Positions 1-9,414 of a stretch of 64,000 nucleotides of DNA are shown here, piece by piece. The translations under genes and the position numbers were made by a program. Positions within the stretch are counted from its first letter, which is position 1. Each line of letters starts with the position of its first letter. Source of the DNA: Chloroflexota bacterium. Its GTDB lineage: Bacteria; Chloroflexota; Dehalococcoidia; Lucifugimonadales; Lucifugimonadaceae. Under the pieces are notes generated by a model. That model did not search any database, was not told the origin of the DNA, and was given only the letters and a program-made list of their open reading frames with translations. The DNA lies in assembly GCA_029262735.1 (NCBI GenBank), contig JAJCYY010000045.1:1-64000 (forward strand). The letters are read 5' to 3'.

Positions 1-1130
1 AGATCGAGACGTGGCTGGTCGATAAGTGGCTAACGGTGCGCGTCACCTGTGACGACGGGACGTACGGCGTCGGCGAGGGTAATTTCTGGAGCTACGCGCA
101 GGCGAGCGAGTTGATTGCCCATAGCATCGCCGAGGATCTGCACGGAGTTGATCCGCGGGACGTCGACCGCATCTGGAACTCGGTCTACCGCAAGTACAGC
201 TTCCGCAGCCCGGCGCTGACCGGTGCGATGTCGGCTATCGACGTTGCGCTCTGGGACATCCGCGGCAAGCGGCTTCAGGCGCCTGTCTGGGACCTGCTTG
301 GCGGCAAGTACCGGGACCGTGTGCAGGCAATGGTCTTGCTTGGCACGTTCGGCAAGAAGGGGCCGATGAACAGTCCCGAGGATTTTGCGAGAGCTGCTGC
401 CGAGGCAAAGGCGATTGGCTACACGTCGCTCAAGATGACGCCGTTCCCCAGGGACTGGGGCATGAAGGGTTACTCGGAACTGATCCGTGAGAACACGAAG
501 ATCGTCGAGGCGGTGCGTGAAGAGGTTGGATGGGACTTCGACATCGGCATCGAGATTCACAGGAACATGGCACCGGCTGATGCTGTTGTGTTCGCGCAGC
601 AGATCGAGCCTTACCTGCCTTACTTTTTCGAGGACCCGATCGCCCCGGACAGCGTGCTGAGCATGGGCGATGTTGGCCGCCAGATCCGGCTGCCTCTTGC
701 TGCCGGTGAGAGGAACAATACGATCTGGGAGTTCCGTGAGTACTGCCAGCAGCCCGGAATGGCTTTCCTGAAGCCGGACATCGGGCTGGCGGGCGGCATC
801 ACGCACTGCAAGAAGATTGCCGCAATGGCTGAGGGTTTCCACATTCGCATTGCGCCGCATCACTTCCTGGGCCCGATTTCGACGATGGCGCTGGCGCACA
901 TTGCGCTGGCGACTCCGAACTGGGACGTCAACGAGTACGCTCCTGAACGCGGAACGTTTAAGGAGAAGATCGTCACCCGGATTACCGAGGTGAAGGACGG
1001 CTATTTCATCCCACCGGATGAGCCGGGGCTGGGGACCGATATCGTTGTCGAGGAGATGGTCAAGAATCAGCGTGAGATGAGCAGCGGTGAGACGGCGAAG
1101 AGGCCGGACGGCGCGATTGCGCTGAGGTAG
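1..1130 (+). CDS. Enolase-superfamily acid-sugar dehydratase (galactonate dehydratase-like), 5' end outside window
   Basis: The frame is open to the left edge (first full codon at base 3), so the true start lies upstream; a GTG at 36 is only internal. The visible N-terminus matches the capping domain of mandelate racemase/DgoD-type enzymes. The barrel shows the expected metal ligands in order: Glu in GIEIH, Glu in FFEDP and Glu in AGER. Two candidate catalytic histidines follow the DgoD pattern: one two residues after the first ligand (EIH) and one in APHHFLGP. Family knowledge: such enzymes remove water from sugar acids after Mg-assisted proton abstraction. The substrate cannot be read from sequence. 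A short-chain dehydrogenase follows 270 bases downstream on the same strand, which fits a small sugar-acid pathway. Family assignment is firm; the exact reaction is inferred. Confidence 0.88.
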   Translation, partial: IETWLVDKWLTVRVTCDDGTYGVGEGNFWSYAQASELIAHSIAEDLHGVDPRDVDRIWNSVYRKYSFRSPALTGAMSAIDVALWDIRGKRLQAPVWDLLGGKYRDRVQAMVLLGTFGKKGPMNSPEDFARAAAEAKAIGYTSLKMTPFPRDWGMKGYSELIRENTKIVEAVREEVGWDFDIGIEIHRNMAPADAVVFAQQIEPYLPYFFEDPIAPDSVLSMGDVGRQIRLPLAAGERNNTIWEFREYCQQPGMAFLKPDIGLAGGITHCKKIAAMAEGFHIRIAPHHFLGPISTMALAHIALATPNWDVNEYAPERGTFKEKIVTRITEVKDGYFIPPDEPGLGTDIVVEEMVKNQREMSSGETAKRPDGAIALR

Positions 1131-1150
1131 ATTGGGAGGCGGAGGAACTG

Positions 1151-1230
1151 TTGTCATCTCGACCGCAGCGGAGAGATCTTACTCATCAACGTGAGAACGC
1201 CGGGAGATTCTGAATCAAGTTCAGAATGAC
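1151..1230. repeat. Dispersed intergenic repeat, type A, copy 1
   Basis: An 80-base element with conserved ends and a variable centre. One end reads TGTCATCTCGACCG, followed by GCGGAGAGATCTTACT; the other contains GATTCTGAATCAAGTTCAG and ends AATGAC. The same element lies in reverse orientation at 44497-44577 with near-identical ends and a different centre. Shorter relatives occur near 2250-2380, 47430-47600 and 48690-48726. It sits just after a gene end and carries no open frame. Confidence 0.8.
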
Positions 1231-1237
1231 AAACATT

Positions 1238-1353
1238 CCCCTCTCCCAGATTGGGAGAGGGATAGAGGGTGAGGGTCGTTCCGGCTTGAACGATCAGTTG
1301 ACTCTAGCGCACGAACAACCCACCCTCTAACTCCCTCCCTGCGAGGGAGGGAG
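1238..1353. repeat. Two palindromic intergenic repeats (REP-like)
   Basis: Bases 1238-1261 form a hairpin with arms CCCTCTCCC and GGGAGAGGG around AGATT. Bases 1321-1353 hold a second palindrome (arms CTCCCTCCCT and AGGGAGGGAG) preceded by CACCCTCTAA. The second type recurs complete at 2505-2534 and as two separate halves at 15973-15988 and 43641-43656. Either hairpin could also act as a terminator for the dehydratase gene, but no U-tract follows. Confidence 0.7.
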
Positions 1354-1403
1354 AAGTTCACGCCAACACAGTTAACGCATAAACAGGAGACAGGTCACCC
1401 GAC

Positions 1404-2189
1404 ATGGCAGGAAGACTCGAAGGAAAGATCGCAATCATCACTGGCGGTGGTGGCGCGATGGGCGGCGCGCAGGCGGCGCTTTTCGCCAAAGAAGGCGCGG
1501 CTATCTGCGTTGCAGACGTAAACCGTGACGCGGCGAAGGATGTTTCGGACAAGATCAACGCCGATGGCGGGCGAGCCCTGCCATACGAGCTGGATGTTCG
1601 CTCGTCAGAAGCCTGGGCGGAAGCGGTCACCGTGACTGAGCAGACGTTCGGCAATGTGACGACCCTGTGCAACAACGCGGGCGCGAACTTCCGGGTGAGC
1701 TTCGACGAGCAGACGGAAGAGCAGTGGCACACCATCATCGAGATCGGGCTGACAGGCGCATTCCTGGGCATCAAGGCCGTGGTCCCTTCGATGCGCAAAG
1801 CCGGCAACGGCGTGATCCTCAACATGGGTTCGCTGGCTTCGATCAGACCGGGCGGCGGGAGCCCCGGATACGGCGCCCAGAAGATGGGTATGGTCGGCCT
1901 GACACGGTCTGCTGCGAGCTCTTACGCGAAGGACAACATCCGCTGCGTGATTATCTCCCCTGGTCATGTCGACACGCCGTTCATTCGTGGCGACAACCCG
2001 CATAGCCCGAACAACTGGGAGACGAGCATCGACAATCCGGAGAACTACGAGCGGCGCAAGAGCAACACCCCGCTCGGCCGACTCCAGGTGCCCGAGGACC
2101 TGGCAAATGCGTTCCTGTTTGCTGCGACTGACGAGGCGGCGATGATCACCGGATCGATGATCACGGTTGACGGCGGCTCCGCACTTTAA
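1404..2189 (+). CDS. Short-chain dehydrogenase/reductase (classical SDR)
   Basis: A 261-residue classical SDR, the usual length. The NAD(P)-binding motif TGGGGAMGG begins at residue 13 (a variant of TGxxxGxG), an acidic residue ends the second strand (VADVNR, suggesting NAD preference), NNAG lies near residue 90, and the catalytic pair is Y156/K160 in YGAQK with the active serine about 14 residues before. The C-terminus has the typical ITVDGG motif. AGGAGA lies 14 bases before the ATG. Cytoplasmic oxidoreductase acting on an alcohol or ketone; the substrate is unknown. Its position after a sugar-acid dehydratase suggests, but does not show, a role in sugar or polyol oxidation. Confidence 0.92.
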   Translation: MAGRLEGKIAIITGGGGAMGGAQAALFAKEGAAICVADVNRDAAKDVSDKINADGGRALPYELDVRSSEAWAEAVTVTEQTFGNVTTLCNNAGANFRVSFDEQTEEQWHTIIEIGLTGAFLGIKAVVPSMRKAGNGVILNMGSLASIRPGGGSPGYGAQKMGMVGLTRSAASSYAKDNIRCVIISPGHVDTPFIRGDNPHSPNNWETSIDNPENYERRKSNTPLGRLQVPEDLANAFLFAATDEAAMITGSMITVDGGSAL

Positions 2190-2745
2190 GTTGATTGAGT
2201 CTGCTTTTTCCTGCCTCCCGAGATCGGGCGATCATGTCAACGGAGCCGGGTTGATTCAGAATCTCGTGGCGACCTCGCATGGATGGTTTGGTGGTTCGGA
2301 TACTGCTCGGTCGAGCGGACTCTGAGAGGGGTCGAGTAAGATCCCTGCGACCCGCAAGCGGGTACTCCGCGGTCGGGATGACACCGTTGAGCCGCAAGCG
2401 GGCACCCGCGTTTCGGGGCGAAGGGGCGTCAGCCCTTGCGGGCTGCGGGCGCCGCTTGCTGCGCCCCTACCAGAAGCGATGACAGAGCCATCACGACGAC
2501 CCAACCTCTAACTCCCTCCCTGTCAGGGAGGGAGAACCCCATTCGCAACACCGATCGTTTCTGTGACTTTTTCGAGGTGATATTCACGGATTTTTTTGAT
2601 CAATGCTGCCCTTTTCTGTCGATTAGATTGATAATTCCACCGGATGTGTAGAATGGCCGCCCGCATACGGTTCGGTCCATCTGACTTACTGAACGTGCCG
2701 GGTCTCGTAATCCGCTGAACTTAATCCCAGGTCGACCAACTGTTT
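2190..2745. other. Repeat-rich gene-free spacer
   Basis: No convincing gene. Bases about 2250-2380 resemble the type A dispersed repeat (GATTCAGAATC ... CGGTCGGGATGAC). Bases about 2395-2470 form a GC-rich fold with GGGGCG and CGCCCC arms and several GCGGGC/GCCCGC units. Bases 2505-2534 are a complete copy of the CTCCCTCCCTG palindrome. From about 2560 the sequence turns AT-rich and probably holds the promoter of the large downstream gene. Confidence 0.7.
2628..2654 (+). promoter_or_regulatory. Possible sigma-70-type promoter for the large LamG/cadherin-like gene
   Basis: TTGATA at 2628 and TAGAAT at 2649 sit in the only AT-rich patch before the gene, but the spacing is 15 bases, shorter than the usual 17, so this is tentative. 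The untranslated leader would be about 85 bases. Confidence 0.25.
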
Positions 2746-5700
2746 ATGTTCTCAAGAGTTCAGTCGGGCCGCAGTCTCATCTTTAGCACATTTGCGGCCC
2801 TGGTCCTGGCGCTACTCGTCATCTCGGGCTCCTCCACAGATCGACCGGTTGCAGCCAGCCTGACTGACGGCCTTGTGGGCCATTGGACCTTCGACGATGC
2901 GACGGCCTCTGACGCCTCCGGCAACGGTAATGACGGAGTTGTGAACGGTGCTCTGCCTTCGCCGGGACAGGTGGGCGCAGGCGCCTTCGATTTCGACGGC
3001 TCGAACGACTATATCGATACTGGCAATATCGACGTCACCGGTAGCGAACTCACTCTCGCCGCGTGGATAAATCCTGACAATCTCGCCAACTGCGGCGCTT
3101 CTGACTGCCGTATCGCCTCGAAGGCCTCGGGCCTGCGTACGCCGGATCACTACTTCATGCTCAGCAGCATCGACAGCAGCGGTGTCAAGTTACGTTTCAG
3201 GCTCAGGGCGGGCGGATCGACTGAGACTCTGATCGCCTCTTCAGGCAACCTCTCAAACGGCCAGTGGGCGCACGTGGCGGCTACTTATGACGGCGCCAGC
3301 ATGCGCCTGTTTCTTGACGGTGTTGAGGTTGGGGCGGTTGCGAAAACCGGGGTGATCGACACCGATCCGTCGCTGCCGTTCTGGATAGGAGATAATCCAC
3401 CGACCGTCTCCAGCAGGTCCTGGGACGGGGAGATCGACGACGTGAGGCTGTACGACCGGGCTCTGGCTCCCGGCGAGATCCAGCAGCTTGCGTCCGGCAA
3501 CCTGAACGCTTCTCCCGTCGCGTTCGATGATGCGTACGCCGTTGATGAGGACGCCGTTTTGAGTGTGGCGGCTCCCGGAGTCCTGGACAACGACACGGAC
3601 ACGGAGGGCGACCCGCTTTCAGCTGTGCCGATATCGAACCCTACGAACGGGATCCTGGCGCTCGACCCGGACGGTTCGTTCATCTACACGCCTAATCCCG
3701 ACTTTAACGGCACTGACTCGTTCACTTACCAGGCGGCGGACGCCACGGGGACGTCTGTGCCTGCGACGGTGACCATCACCGTGAACGCGGTTCCGGATGC
3801 TCCGGTTGCTGACGATCAGGCGGTTTCGACTGAACAGGAAGTGCCGCTGCCGCTGGTGCTGACGGGCTCGGACGCAGATGGCGACTCTCTAACATTCTCG
3901 ATCGTGACACCACCGTTAAACGGGGTCATATCGGGTGCGCCGTCCAACGTCGTCTACACACCCAATTCCGGCTTCGCTGGGCTCGACGCCTTCAGCTATA
4001 TCGCGAACGACGGCATTCTGGTATCGGCTGAAGCAACGGTCTCGATAGACGTGACGCCGGTGAATTCCGTTCCTGTTGCCATCGATGACGCCTACTCTGT
4101 GGACGAGGATGCTGTACTGACTGTGCTTGCTCCGGGCGTCCTGGTTAACGACACGGACGCGGATTTCGATTCTCTGACTGTTGTGCAGGTATCGGTCCCT
4201 GCCAACGGGACACTGGCAGCTGCCGGAGACGGATCGTTCACTTACACGCCTGACGGGGATTTTTGGGGCATCGATTCGTTCAGCTATAAGGCGTACGACG
4301 GTCTGGCGGAATCACTCGTCTCCGCAACGGTGACCATCACGGTGGACCCGGTCAACGATGCGCCGGTGGCGGATGACCAGTCGGTCTCGACACCGCAGGA
4401 TGTGCCGCTCGAAATCACGCTAACCGGATCGGATGTGGATGGCGATGGTCTGACGTTCTCCACTGCAGGCCCGCCGACATTTGGAACGCTCTCCCCTGCC
4501 CCGCCCTTCACCTACACGCCCAACGCGGGCTACACCGGACCCGACTCCTTCACGTTCACCAGCACCGACGGGTTGCTGCCTTCGAACGTCGCCACAGTCA
4601 GCATAGCCGTGACTCAGCCCGACCCCGGGCTCATCGGATACTGGAGCTTCGACGCCGGAACGGGAACGGACGACTCGGGCAATGGCAACGACGGCGTGAT
4701 CGTCGGAGCGATACCGGATCCGGGGATCGACGGCTCGGGCGGGCTTCTGTTTGACGGCACAAACGACTACGTGGACCTCGGCACGCTCGATGTGACGGAC
4801 GGTGGCGCTCAGTTGCAGGCCGTTTCGCTGGCGGCATGGGTTCGGTCTGACCTGCTGACGAACTGCAGCGCCCGCGACTGCCGTATCTTCTCGAAGGCGA
4901 CCGGCCTGAGCACGCAGGACCACTACCTGATGCTGTCCACCATCCGGAGCAGCGCGAGTACGCGGCTGCGATTCAGGCTCAAGACGAACGGTGATACGGA
5001 CACGCTCATCGCAAACACCGGGACGCTGCAGAACGGCGAATGGGCGCACGTCGCCGCGGTCTACGATGGCACGCAGATGCAGGTGTACGTGGACGGCGCG
5101 CCTGTGGGCAGCATGGCAAAGTCGGGGACCATTGACATCAACCCGCTCGTCGCTACGTGGATCGGCGGCAATCCGCCCGATCCGACCAGCAAGCCGTGGC
5201 CGGGTGCGATTGATGAGGTCCGGCTCTACAACCGTGGACTTTCGGGTACAGAGGTCGAGGCGCTGGCGACTGTCGTGCCAATCGATGCTCCGGTGGCCTT
5301 TGATGACGCCTTCGTCGTCGATGAGGACGCTGTGCTGAGTGTGCTTACGCCGGGAGTCCTTGCGAACGATACCAGCACCGCGGGCGGCGTTATGACCTCC
5401 GATATTGCCTCCGGTCCGACGAACGGGGCGCTGGCGCTTGCCGCAGACGGATCGTTTATCTACACCCCTGACGGGGATTTTTGGGGCATTGATTCGTTCA
5501 CATATCGAGCGGCCGATGCAGCGGGACCATCGTTACCTGCATCCGTGACGATTACCGTGAACGCGGTTCCCGACGCTCCGGTTGCTGACGATCAGCTAGT
5601 CTCGGCCCGGGAGCACATGCCACAGCCGATAACGCTGACGGGTTCGGACGCAGACGGCGACTCTCTAACCTTCTCGATCGTGACGCCACCGTCAAACGGA

Positions 5701-8700
5701 TCGCTGCTGGGGACACCGCCCAATCTCGTATACACGCCAGATCCGGGTCACACTGGACTCGACTCGTTCACCTTCGAGGCCTCCGATGGGCCGCTGTCTT
5801 CAAACGTCGCAACCGTGACGATAGACGTGACGCCCAGCAATGGACTGGTCAGGTTCTTCTACGGCGCAAACCAGCAGTTCAACAGTGTCGGCCGGCCCCA
5901 GGTCTGGGTGGACATTCTTGGAAATGCGTCCGACCCGGAGGGCGTGGCGTCTCTCACCTTCTCGCTGAACGGCGGATCTGAGCAAACGCTTTCGATCGGC
6001 CCCGATGATCGTCGGCTCGATGAGCCGGGAGACTTCAACGCCCAGTTCCCATTCACTGACCTCACGGTTGGGCTGAACCAGGTTGTGGTTACTGTGACGG
6101 ACAGCGGAGGAGACATCACCCGGGAGTCTGTGATGCTCAACTACCCCGGCAGGAATGTCTGGCCAATCATCTACTCCATCGACTGGAGTTCAGTGACCGA
6201 TATCCAGGACGCTGTCCAGGTCGTTGATGGCGAATGGTCTGTTTTGCCGGGGGGTGTGACGACGGCAGGCGATACCGGATACGATCGGTTGCTGGTCATT
6301 GGTGACACTACCTGGACCGACTTCGCAGCGACGGTTCCGCTGACAATTCATGGCTGGGACTCGAGCACCAACCAGTGCTGTGACCTGGGGCTAATCATCC
6401 GTTGGCAGGGTCACACCGATGCACCGGTCGTCTGCTCCCAGCCGAAGTGCGGTTGGCAACCGGCGGGCAACGAGGCCTGGTACAAACTGGACCCGGTTGC
6501 GGGCCACTTCTTTTCCTCAAATATCAGCGGAAACTCCGAGTCGCTGAAGGAGAGCGTCGGTCCCAAACTGTTACCAAACGTTACCTACATGATGAAGATC
6601 GAGGTCGAGACCATTGGCACTGACAACTGGTACCGCAAGAAGGTCTGGGTGCAGGGCCAGGCCGAGCCTGCGGGCTGGCTTATTGAGATCATTCGTAACA
6701 GCAACTCGCTTTCCGCAGGCTCGTTGCTGCTGGCTGCTCACCACACAGACGTCACGTTTGGCGACATCGTAATCACCCCGGCCGGTGGAATCCCGAACGA
6801 CCCTCCGAATGCTGTTGCTGACGCGTACTCTGTTGACGAGGATGCCGTGCTGAGCGTGCTGATCCCGGGCGTGCTTGGCAACGACACGGACGCTGAGGGT
6901 GATGCGCTTGCGGCTGAGCTGGTTTCAGACCCGGCAAATGGGACGGTGATGCTCGACCCTGACGGATCGTTCATCTACACCCCGAACACCGACTACAGCG
7001 GCATTGATTCGTTCATGTACCGGGCGACGGACGCAAAGGGGATGTCGGCGCCGGCTGCTGTGACCATCACCGTGAACGCGGTCCCGGATGCTCCTGTCGC
7101 GGACGACCAGGCTGTGACGACCGAGCAGGATGTGCCGCTGCCTGTGACGCTGACAGGTTCGGACGCAGACGGCGATTCTCTCATCTTTGTGATCTCGTCT
7201 CTGCCATCCAACGGAGTCGTCACGGGCACCGCTCCCAACGTGATCTACACACCTGACGCGGGCTTCGTAGGGCTTGATGCATTCGGCTACGTGGCCAATG
7301 ACGGCACCGGTACCGGGAACTCAGTTGAGGCAACGGTCTCGATAGATGTGAAGGATCTTGATACGGGGCTGATCGGGTACTGGAGCTTCGACGCTGGAAC
7401 CGCCATAGACGACTCCGGCAACGGCAATAACGGAGTGATTGTCGGTGCGATTCCCGAACCAGGGCATGACGGCGCAGGCGGACTGCTCTTCGACGGCTCA
7501 GCCAACTACGTCGACCTCGGCACGCTCAATGTGACAGACGGCGGCGCTCCTGTGCAGGCCGTGTCCCTGGCCATGTGGATACGTCCCGACCTGCTCCAGA
7601 ATTGCAGTGCATGGGACTGCCGTATCTTCTCGAAGGCGACCGGAACTGGCACCCAGGACCATTTCCTGATGCTCAGCACCATCAAGGACGGCAGTACCGG
7701 GCGCCTGAGGTTCAGGCTGAAGACGGACGGGAACACGGATACGCTTATCGCAGGTACGGGTGCTCTTCAAAACGGCGCATGGGCACACGTCGCAGCGGTC
7801 TACGATGGCGTCCAGATGCAGCTTTACCTGGACGGCGCGCTCGTCGGCAGCAGGCCGAAGTCGGGGACCGTGGACGTGGATGGACTGGTCGAAACGTGGA
7901 TTGGCGGCAATCCGCCGGGTGCGACTGACAAGCCGTGGCTCGGGGCAATCGACGAGGTCAAACTGTACAGCCGGGCACTGTCGAACGCCGAGGTCCACGC
8001 GCTGGCGGGAACGGTACCGCAGGTTGACGCAGATCCGCCTGAACGCGCTAACGGTGGTCCCAGGGCAATCCTGGCTACGGGCACGACAGAGACGATTCTC
8101 TGGCTCGATACGGACGAGATTGCGACTTGCCGCTACGGCATGGTGGCGGGAACGGACTTTGCGTCGCTGCCGAACACGTTCTCCGCAACAGGCGACACGC
8201 TCCACACAACGCTGGTGACCGGCCTGGTCGACGGCCAGGTCTACGACTTCTATGTCCGATGTGAGGACAGCGTGCAAAACACCAATGTTGACGACTACCT
8301 GATCTCGTTCCCGGTCTCGGCATCTGTCGATTCTCCCGCACCGGTTGCGACACTCGCAGGTTCGCACCCGTTCGCTATCACGCAATCGACCGACCGCGGA
8401 AAACAGATTTCGACGCTGTTCCCCTGGGAAGGCAATCTGTACATGGGTTACGGTGACTGGCAGGCTAATACCGGTCCAATTCATATCGTCCACTATGATC
8501 CTGTTTCTGGTCTATTTGTGGACGAATTTACTTTAGGCACGGAATCGGTGCAGAACTACCGCTCGATCGATGGCAATCTATATGTCACGTCAATTGATCC
8601 TGAACGGTCAACGGATCCCGATTATGCAACACGTACACCGGGCGGAGCCTGGACCACGGTCAGGGGGCCGCGTCTTCTCCATACCTTCGACATAAATACG

Positions 8701-9264
8701 TTGACCGGAACTGACATATGGCTTGCAGGGTCGACTGATCCAAACGGCGAGGTGCATAGAAGTATCGATGGCGGAGCTACCTGGTCGGAGGAAGTGGTGC
8801 TGCTCCCGGAGTTTTCGTTCTCGCGATCCTATTTTGTCGGTGTTTTGAACGGGAAACTCTACGTGGAGGCCTGGGGCGGCGTTCTCACAAGTTCCAGGGT
8901 GTTCGATGGGACTTCATGGTCTGATGGTCCGGATTTGCTCGATTTCGGCGAACCCGGCTGGCGCCCTGTGGAGTTCGCAGGAAATATGTTTTACCGGACC
9001 AACCAGCATCCGGAGTTGATAAATCACCTGAGACGCTTTGACGGCACTTCGTCCAAAATGGTTGTTGGAAGTATTCGAGATTTCTTTGTTGACGGCACCC
9101 GGTTATACGTGCTGTTGATTGACGGAACCATTCACTACACGGAGGATGGGTCCACTTACTCAACATTTAGCGCTGCCGTGGACTCGACTTATCGCAGTAT
9201 CGGAGTGCTTGACGGCTCTGTGTACGTCGGAACTTCGACAGGTCAACTGTACCGGTTCGACTAG
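2746..9264 (+). CDS. Giant secreted multidomain surface protein (LamG, tandem-95 cadherin-like, propeller)
   Basis: 2172 residues with an N-terminal signal/anchor (hydrophobic about 11-28). Domains in order: LamG 1 (about 42-252); four cadherin-like tandem-95 modules (255-625) with DEDAVL, NDTD and DGSFIYTP motifs; LamG 2 (626-843); two tandem-95 modules (846-1030); an Ig-like segment (1031-1135); a concanavalin-like domain (1140-1345); two more tandem-95 modules (1351-1538); LamG 3 (1539-1755); a fibronectin-like module (1760-1858); and a C-terminal propeller with GxLY/GxVY strands (1865-2172). Family knowledge: such proteins bind glycans or calcium at the surface and serve adhesion or carbohydrate capture. 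No sortase or other C-terminal anchor is visible. The TAG stop lies 150 bases from the end of a convergent gene built from some of the same modules. ATG 2746 has no clear Shine-Dalgarno site. Confidence 0.85.
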   Translation: MFSRVQSGRSLIFSTFAALVLALLVISGSSTDRPVAASLTDGLVGHWTFDDATASDASGNGNDGVVNGALPSPGQVGAGAFDFDGSNDYIDTGNIDVTGSELTLAAWINPDNLANCGASDCRIASKASGLRTPDHYFMLSSIDSSGVKLRFRLRAGGSTETLIASSGNLSNGQWAHVAATYDGASMRLFLDGVEVGAVAKTGVIDTDPSLPFWIGDNPPTVSSRSWDGEIDDVRLYDRALAPGEIQQLASGNLNASPVAFDDAYAVDEDAVLSVAAPGVLDNDTDTEGDPLSAVPISNPTNGILALDPDGSFIYTPNPDFNGTDSFTYQAADATGTSVPATVTITVNAVPDAPVADDQAVSTEQEVPLPLVLTGSDADGDSLTFSIVTPPLNGVISGAPSNVVYTPNSGFAGLDAFSYIANDGILVSAEATVSIDVTPVNSVPVAIDDAYSVDEDAVLTVLAPGVLVNDTDADFDSLTVVQVSVPANGTLAAAGDGSFTYTPDGDFWGIDSFSYKAYDGLAESLVSATVTITVDPVNDAPVADDQSVSTPQDVPLEITLTGSDVDGDGLTFSTAGPPTFGTLSPAPPFTYTPNAGYTGPDSFTFTSTDGLLPSNVATVSIAVTQPDPGLIGYWSFDAGTGTDDSGNGNDGVIVGAIPDPGIDGSGGLLFDGTNDYVDLGTLDVTDGGAQLQAVSLAAWVRSDLLTNCSARDCRIFSKATGLSTQDHYLMLSTIRSSASTRLRFRLKTNGDTDTLIANTGTLQNGEWAHVAAVYDGTQMQVYVDGAPVGSMAKSGTIDINPLVATWIGGNPPDPTSKPWPGAIDEVRLYNRGLSGTEVEALATVVPIDAPVAFDDAFVVDEDAVLSVLTPGVLANDTSTAGGVMTSDIASGPTNGALALAADGSFIYTPDGDFWGIDSFTYRAADAAGPSLPASVTITVNAVPDAPVADDQLVSAREHMPQPITLTGSDADGDSLTFSIVTPPSNGSLLGTPPNLVYTPDPGHTGLDSFTFEASDGPLSSNVATVTIDVTPSNGLVRFFYGANQQFNSVGRPQVWVDILGNASDPEGVASLTFSLNGGSEQTLSIGPDDRRLDEPGDFNAQFPFTDLTVGLNQVVVTVTDSGGDITRESVMLNYPGRNVWPIIYSIDWSSVTDIQDAVQVVDGEWSVLPGGVTTAGDTGYDRLLVIGDTTWTDFAATVPLTIHGWDSSTNQCCDLGLIIRWQGHTDAPVVCSQPKCGWQPAGNEAWYKLDPVAGHFFSSNISGNSESLKESVGPKLLPNVTYMMKIEVETIGTDNWYRKKVWVQGQAEPAGWLIEIIRNSNSLSAGSLLLAAHHTDVTFGDIVITPAGGIPNDPPNAVADAYSVDEDAVLSVLIPGVLGNDTDAEGDALAAELVSDPANGTVMLDPDGSFIYTPNTDYSGIDSFMYRATDAKGMSAPAAVTITVNAVPDAPVADDQAVTTEQDVPLPVTLTGSDADGDSLIFVISSLPSNGVVTGTAPNVIYTPDAGFVGLDAFGYVANDGTGTGNSVEATVSIDVKDLDTGLIGYWSFDAGTAIDDSGNGNNGVIVGAIPEPGHDGAGGLLFDGSANYVDLGTLNVTDGGAPVQAVSLAMWIRPDLLQNCSAWDCRIFSKATGTGTQDHFLMLSTIKDGSTGRLRFRLKTDGNTDTLIAGTGALQNGAWAHVAAVYDGVQMQLYLDGALVGSRPKSGTVDVDGLVETWIGGNPPGATDKPWLGAIDEVKLYSRALSNAEVHALAGTVPQVDADPPERANGGPRAILATGTTETILWLDTDEIATCRYGMVAGTDFASLPNTFSATGDTLHTTLVTGLVDGQVYDFYVRCEDSVQNTNVDDYLISFPVSASVDSPAPVATLAGSHPFAITQSTDRGKQISTLFPWEGNLYMGYGDWQANTGPIHIVHYDPVSGLFVDEFTLGTESVQNYRSIDGNLYVTSIDPERSTDPDYATRTPGGAWTTVRGPRLLHTFDINTLTGTDIWLAGSTDPNGEVHRSIDGGATWSEEVVLLPEFSFSRSYFVGVLNGKLYVEAWGGVLTSSRVFDGTSWSDGPDLLDFGEPGWRPVEFAGNMFYRTNQHPELINHLRRFDGTSSKMVVGSIRDFFVDGTRLYVLLIDGTIHYTEDGSTYSTFSAAVDSTYRSIGVLDGSVYVGTSTGQLYRFD

Positions 9265-9414
9265 CTGTAACCCGCTACCGCAACTGGCGCGGTTCCGGTG
9301 AGTGACGGATTGAGTGACTGGCAGCCTCCGGGTCGTATCCGGCTCCTGGCGGTCTCATCAGGTCAGGCTGTCTGGTCGGTCGTTCAGAGACTGTATTGCA
9401 CTCTCAGACCGGGA

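Noticed and set aside
30-1157. Long minus-strand open frame opposite the first dehydratase
   Set aside because: It is an antisense shadow of a clear enolase-superfamily gene; its sequence is Arg/Leu/Val-rich with no family motif.
3508-7360. Regularly spaced DNA similarity that could suggest a repeat array
   Set aside because: The repeats are long, coding and in frame (tandem-95 modules); no short direct repeats with unique spacers, so not CRISPR.
7498-8493. 331-codon minus-strand frame inside the giant protein gene
   Set aside because: Antisense shadow of the third LamG module; low-complexity basic composition and no ribosome-binding site.
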